A stretch of DNA of 41,612 nt, taken from assembly GCA_028285945.1 (NCBI GenBank), contig JAPYNE010000056.1, positions 1 through 41,612 on the forward strand, given 5' to 3'. The notes under the pieces were generated by a model. It was not told the origin of the DNA and made no database searches. It was given only the letters and a program-made list of their open reading frames with translations. Numbering within the stretch: position 1 is the first letter of the stretch; every line of letters starts with the position of its first letter. Of this stretch, positions 40,758 through 41,612 are shown in pieces. Position numbers and translations under genes: made by a program. Source of the stretch: Candidatus Foliamicus numerosus. GTDB taxonomy: Bacteria; Pseudomonadota; Gammaproteobacteria; Steroidobacterales; Foliamicaceae.

Positions 40758-40954
40758 GGCTTTTCGTCTTTCCTGTCCACGCCCAGCACCCCGGCGCGCG
40801 CCCAGTCCTGCAACTCGTACTCCTGGAATATGACATGCAGGCCGTCGGGCTTCGCGTTCGCATGCTCGACCATCGCATCGGTAATGGCCTTGGCTAGCTC
40901 GCGTTTTTGATCCGTGGTGCGGCCTTTCCACATTTGCACAGTCACTACCGGCAT
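40754..40954 (-). CDS. 4-oxalocrotonate tautomerase-like protein
   Basis: A 66-residue protein starting MPVVTVQMWKGRTTDQKREL, so that removal of Met exposes the catalytic Pro1 of the tautomerase superfamily. The helix ELAKAITDAMVEHAN and strand LHVIFQEYELQDWA follow the 4-OT fold. The usual second arginine is not obvious. These enzymes interconvert enol and keto forms in ring-cleavage pathways. ATG 40954 is the only start giving Pro at position 2. It lies 16 bases after the amidohydrolase stop and overlaps the start of the isochorismatase-VOC gene by four bases. Confidence 0.85.
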   Translation of the reverse strand: MPVVTVQMWKGRTTDQKRELAKAITDAMVEHANAKPDGLHVIFQEYELQDWARAGVLGVDRKDEKP

Positions 40955-40970
40955 GGCTCTGCCTCCATTT

Positions 40971-41612
40971 TCAGTTTCCCCCATCGTACAGCGTGGTTGA
41001 AGTTGGAACATCCGCGCAGTCAAGCCCCGCCCGCGTCACTGCGGCGGCGGCCAGCTCGCGCGCTTTGCGCCTGAGGCGCGGCTCATCGACGCCCGCCACT
41101 TTTCCGTTCGCGTACAGGGCCGCGCCGTCCACCCATGTTTCCTCGATGCTCGAGGACGACGCGGAAAACACCAGCGCCTGCATGGGGTCGTGGAACGGCG
41201 TCCATTCGACGTGGTCCAGGTCGAAGAGAACGAAATCCGCCTTCTTGCCCACTTCCAGCGAGCCGATCTCGTCGTCCCACATCAAGGCCTTGGCGCCTTC
41301 GATGGTGGCCGCGCGCAATGCTTGGCGGACCGTGAACACATCGGGCTTGAGGCGGGCGTCCTTGAACATGCCGGCGGCCATGAACATCTGCCGCATCATG
41401 TTCATGTTGCCGGCGGCGGACACCCCGTCGGTGCCCAAGCCCACGGTGACGCCCGCCTCGACCAGCTCGGGGTATTTGCCGATGGCGGTGGCGCCCTTGC
41501 CCAGCTTGAACGAGGAGGATGGGCAAAAAGCCACCTTGGTGTCGTGGCGGGCCAGCGTTCGCACTTCGTCGTCGCTAACCGCAGCGCCGTGGGCGATCAC
41601 GAGGTTGCGGCC
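40971..41612 (-). CDS. Amidohydrolase-superfamily deaminase, C-terminal part
   Basis: The last 213 residues of a metal-dependent hydrolase; the start is beyond the right edge. Visible features are VIAHGAAVSDDEV (a metal-site His), the PSSSFKLGKG block, GLGTDGVSAAGN with the catalytic Asp, and the C-terminal ALMWDDEIGSLEVGKKADFVLFDLD that ends the composite beta domain. This pattern is shared by guanine, 8-oxoguanine, SAH/MTA and triazine deaminases (TrzN/AtzA group). A deaminase or dechlorinase of an N-heterocycle is the likely activity; the substrate is unknown. It leads the minus-strand operon with tautomerase, fusion hydrolase and permease. Confidence 0.82.
   Translation of the reverse strand, partial: GRNLVIAHGAAVSDDEVRTLARHDTKVAFCPSSSFKLGKGATAIGKYPELVEAGVTVGLGTDGVSAAGNMNMMRQMFMAAGMFKDARLKPDVFTVRQALRAATIEGAKALMWDDEIGSLEVGKKADFVLFDLDHVEWTPFHDPMQALVFSASSSSIEETWVDGAALYANGKVAGVDEPRLRRKARELAAAAVTRAGLDCADVPTSTTLYDGGN

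Overview
The window is a G+C-rich bacterial chromosome segment that reads as Gammaproteobacteria. The supporting evidence is a one-piece (not permuted) ssrA with an E. coli-like tag (ANDDNYALAA), the linkages ftsK-lolA-serS and orn/rsgA, a Prc protease with the SASASE active site, a DUF1249 (YqiB-like) protein and a YbdG-type channel. No phage, transposase or CRISPR locus is visible. The mixture of house-keeping blocks, catabolic genes and palindromic repeats suits an uncultured environmental or host-associated lineage, but that last point is inference.

Layout. 1-2.7 kb is accessory: the start of a DUF1640-like coiled-coil gene, a VapBC toxin-antitoxin pair, an AAA/DUF4143 ATPase, a strong terminator hairpin touching an abnormal leucine-type tRNA, and a second small DUF1640-like protein. 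2.9-9.1 kb holds ssrA, a FieF-type Zn/Fe exporter, a YbdG-type mechanosensitive channel, a lipoprotein plus exported-protein pair, a 519-bp gap built of long perfect palindromes, a Tat-exported nitrilase homologue and two small membrane proteins. 9.2-16.5 kb is core: prc, DUF1249, MAPEG, orn, rsgA, recR and dnaX (ybaB is absent between dnaX and recR). 16.5-19.9 kb is a zinc locus: zur, a MerC-like membrane protein and a ZnuD-type TonB-dependent receptor with His/Asp/Glu-rich loops; a Zur-box-like operator lies between the divergent merC-like and receptor genes. 20-27.9 kb carries nadX, tRNA-Ser, serS, lolA, ftsK, trxB and a FemAB-like protein. 27.9-30.3 kb has two related dihaem cytochromes c separated by a DUF6941-like gene and another palindromic repeat cluster.

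30.5-41.6 kb looks like a catabolic region in two converging operons. On the plus strand are a 2-oxo-acid/acetoin-type dehydrogenase (E1-alpha, E1-beta, E2, no E3), a VOC protein, a DUF2165 membrane protein, a TonB-dependent receptor and an SDR. On the minus strand are an amidohydrolase (cut by the window end), a 4-oxalocrotonate-tautomerase-like protein, an unusual isochorismatase-VOC fusion and an NCS2-type permease, all tightly packed. Together they suggest uptake and breakdown of a nitrogen-containing, possibly heterocyclic compound; the substrate cannot be read from the sequence.

The most unusual structures are the repeats. Three long hairpins (6947-7056, 7232-7339, 29283-29364) share one constant core but have different 29-30 bp arms, each arm pair being perfectly complementary. 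Other points of interest are the tRNA-Leu-like gene with a GGA anticodon, the fusion enzyme and its operon, and a small inverted-repeat-bounded element that supplies the merC-like stop codon and the zur start codon.
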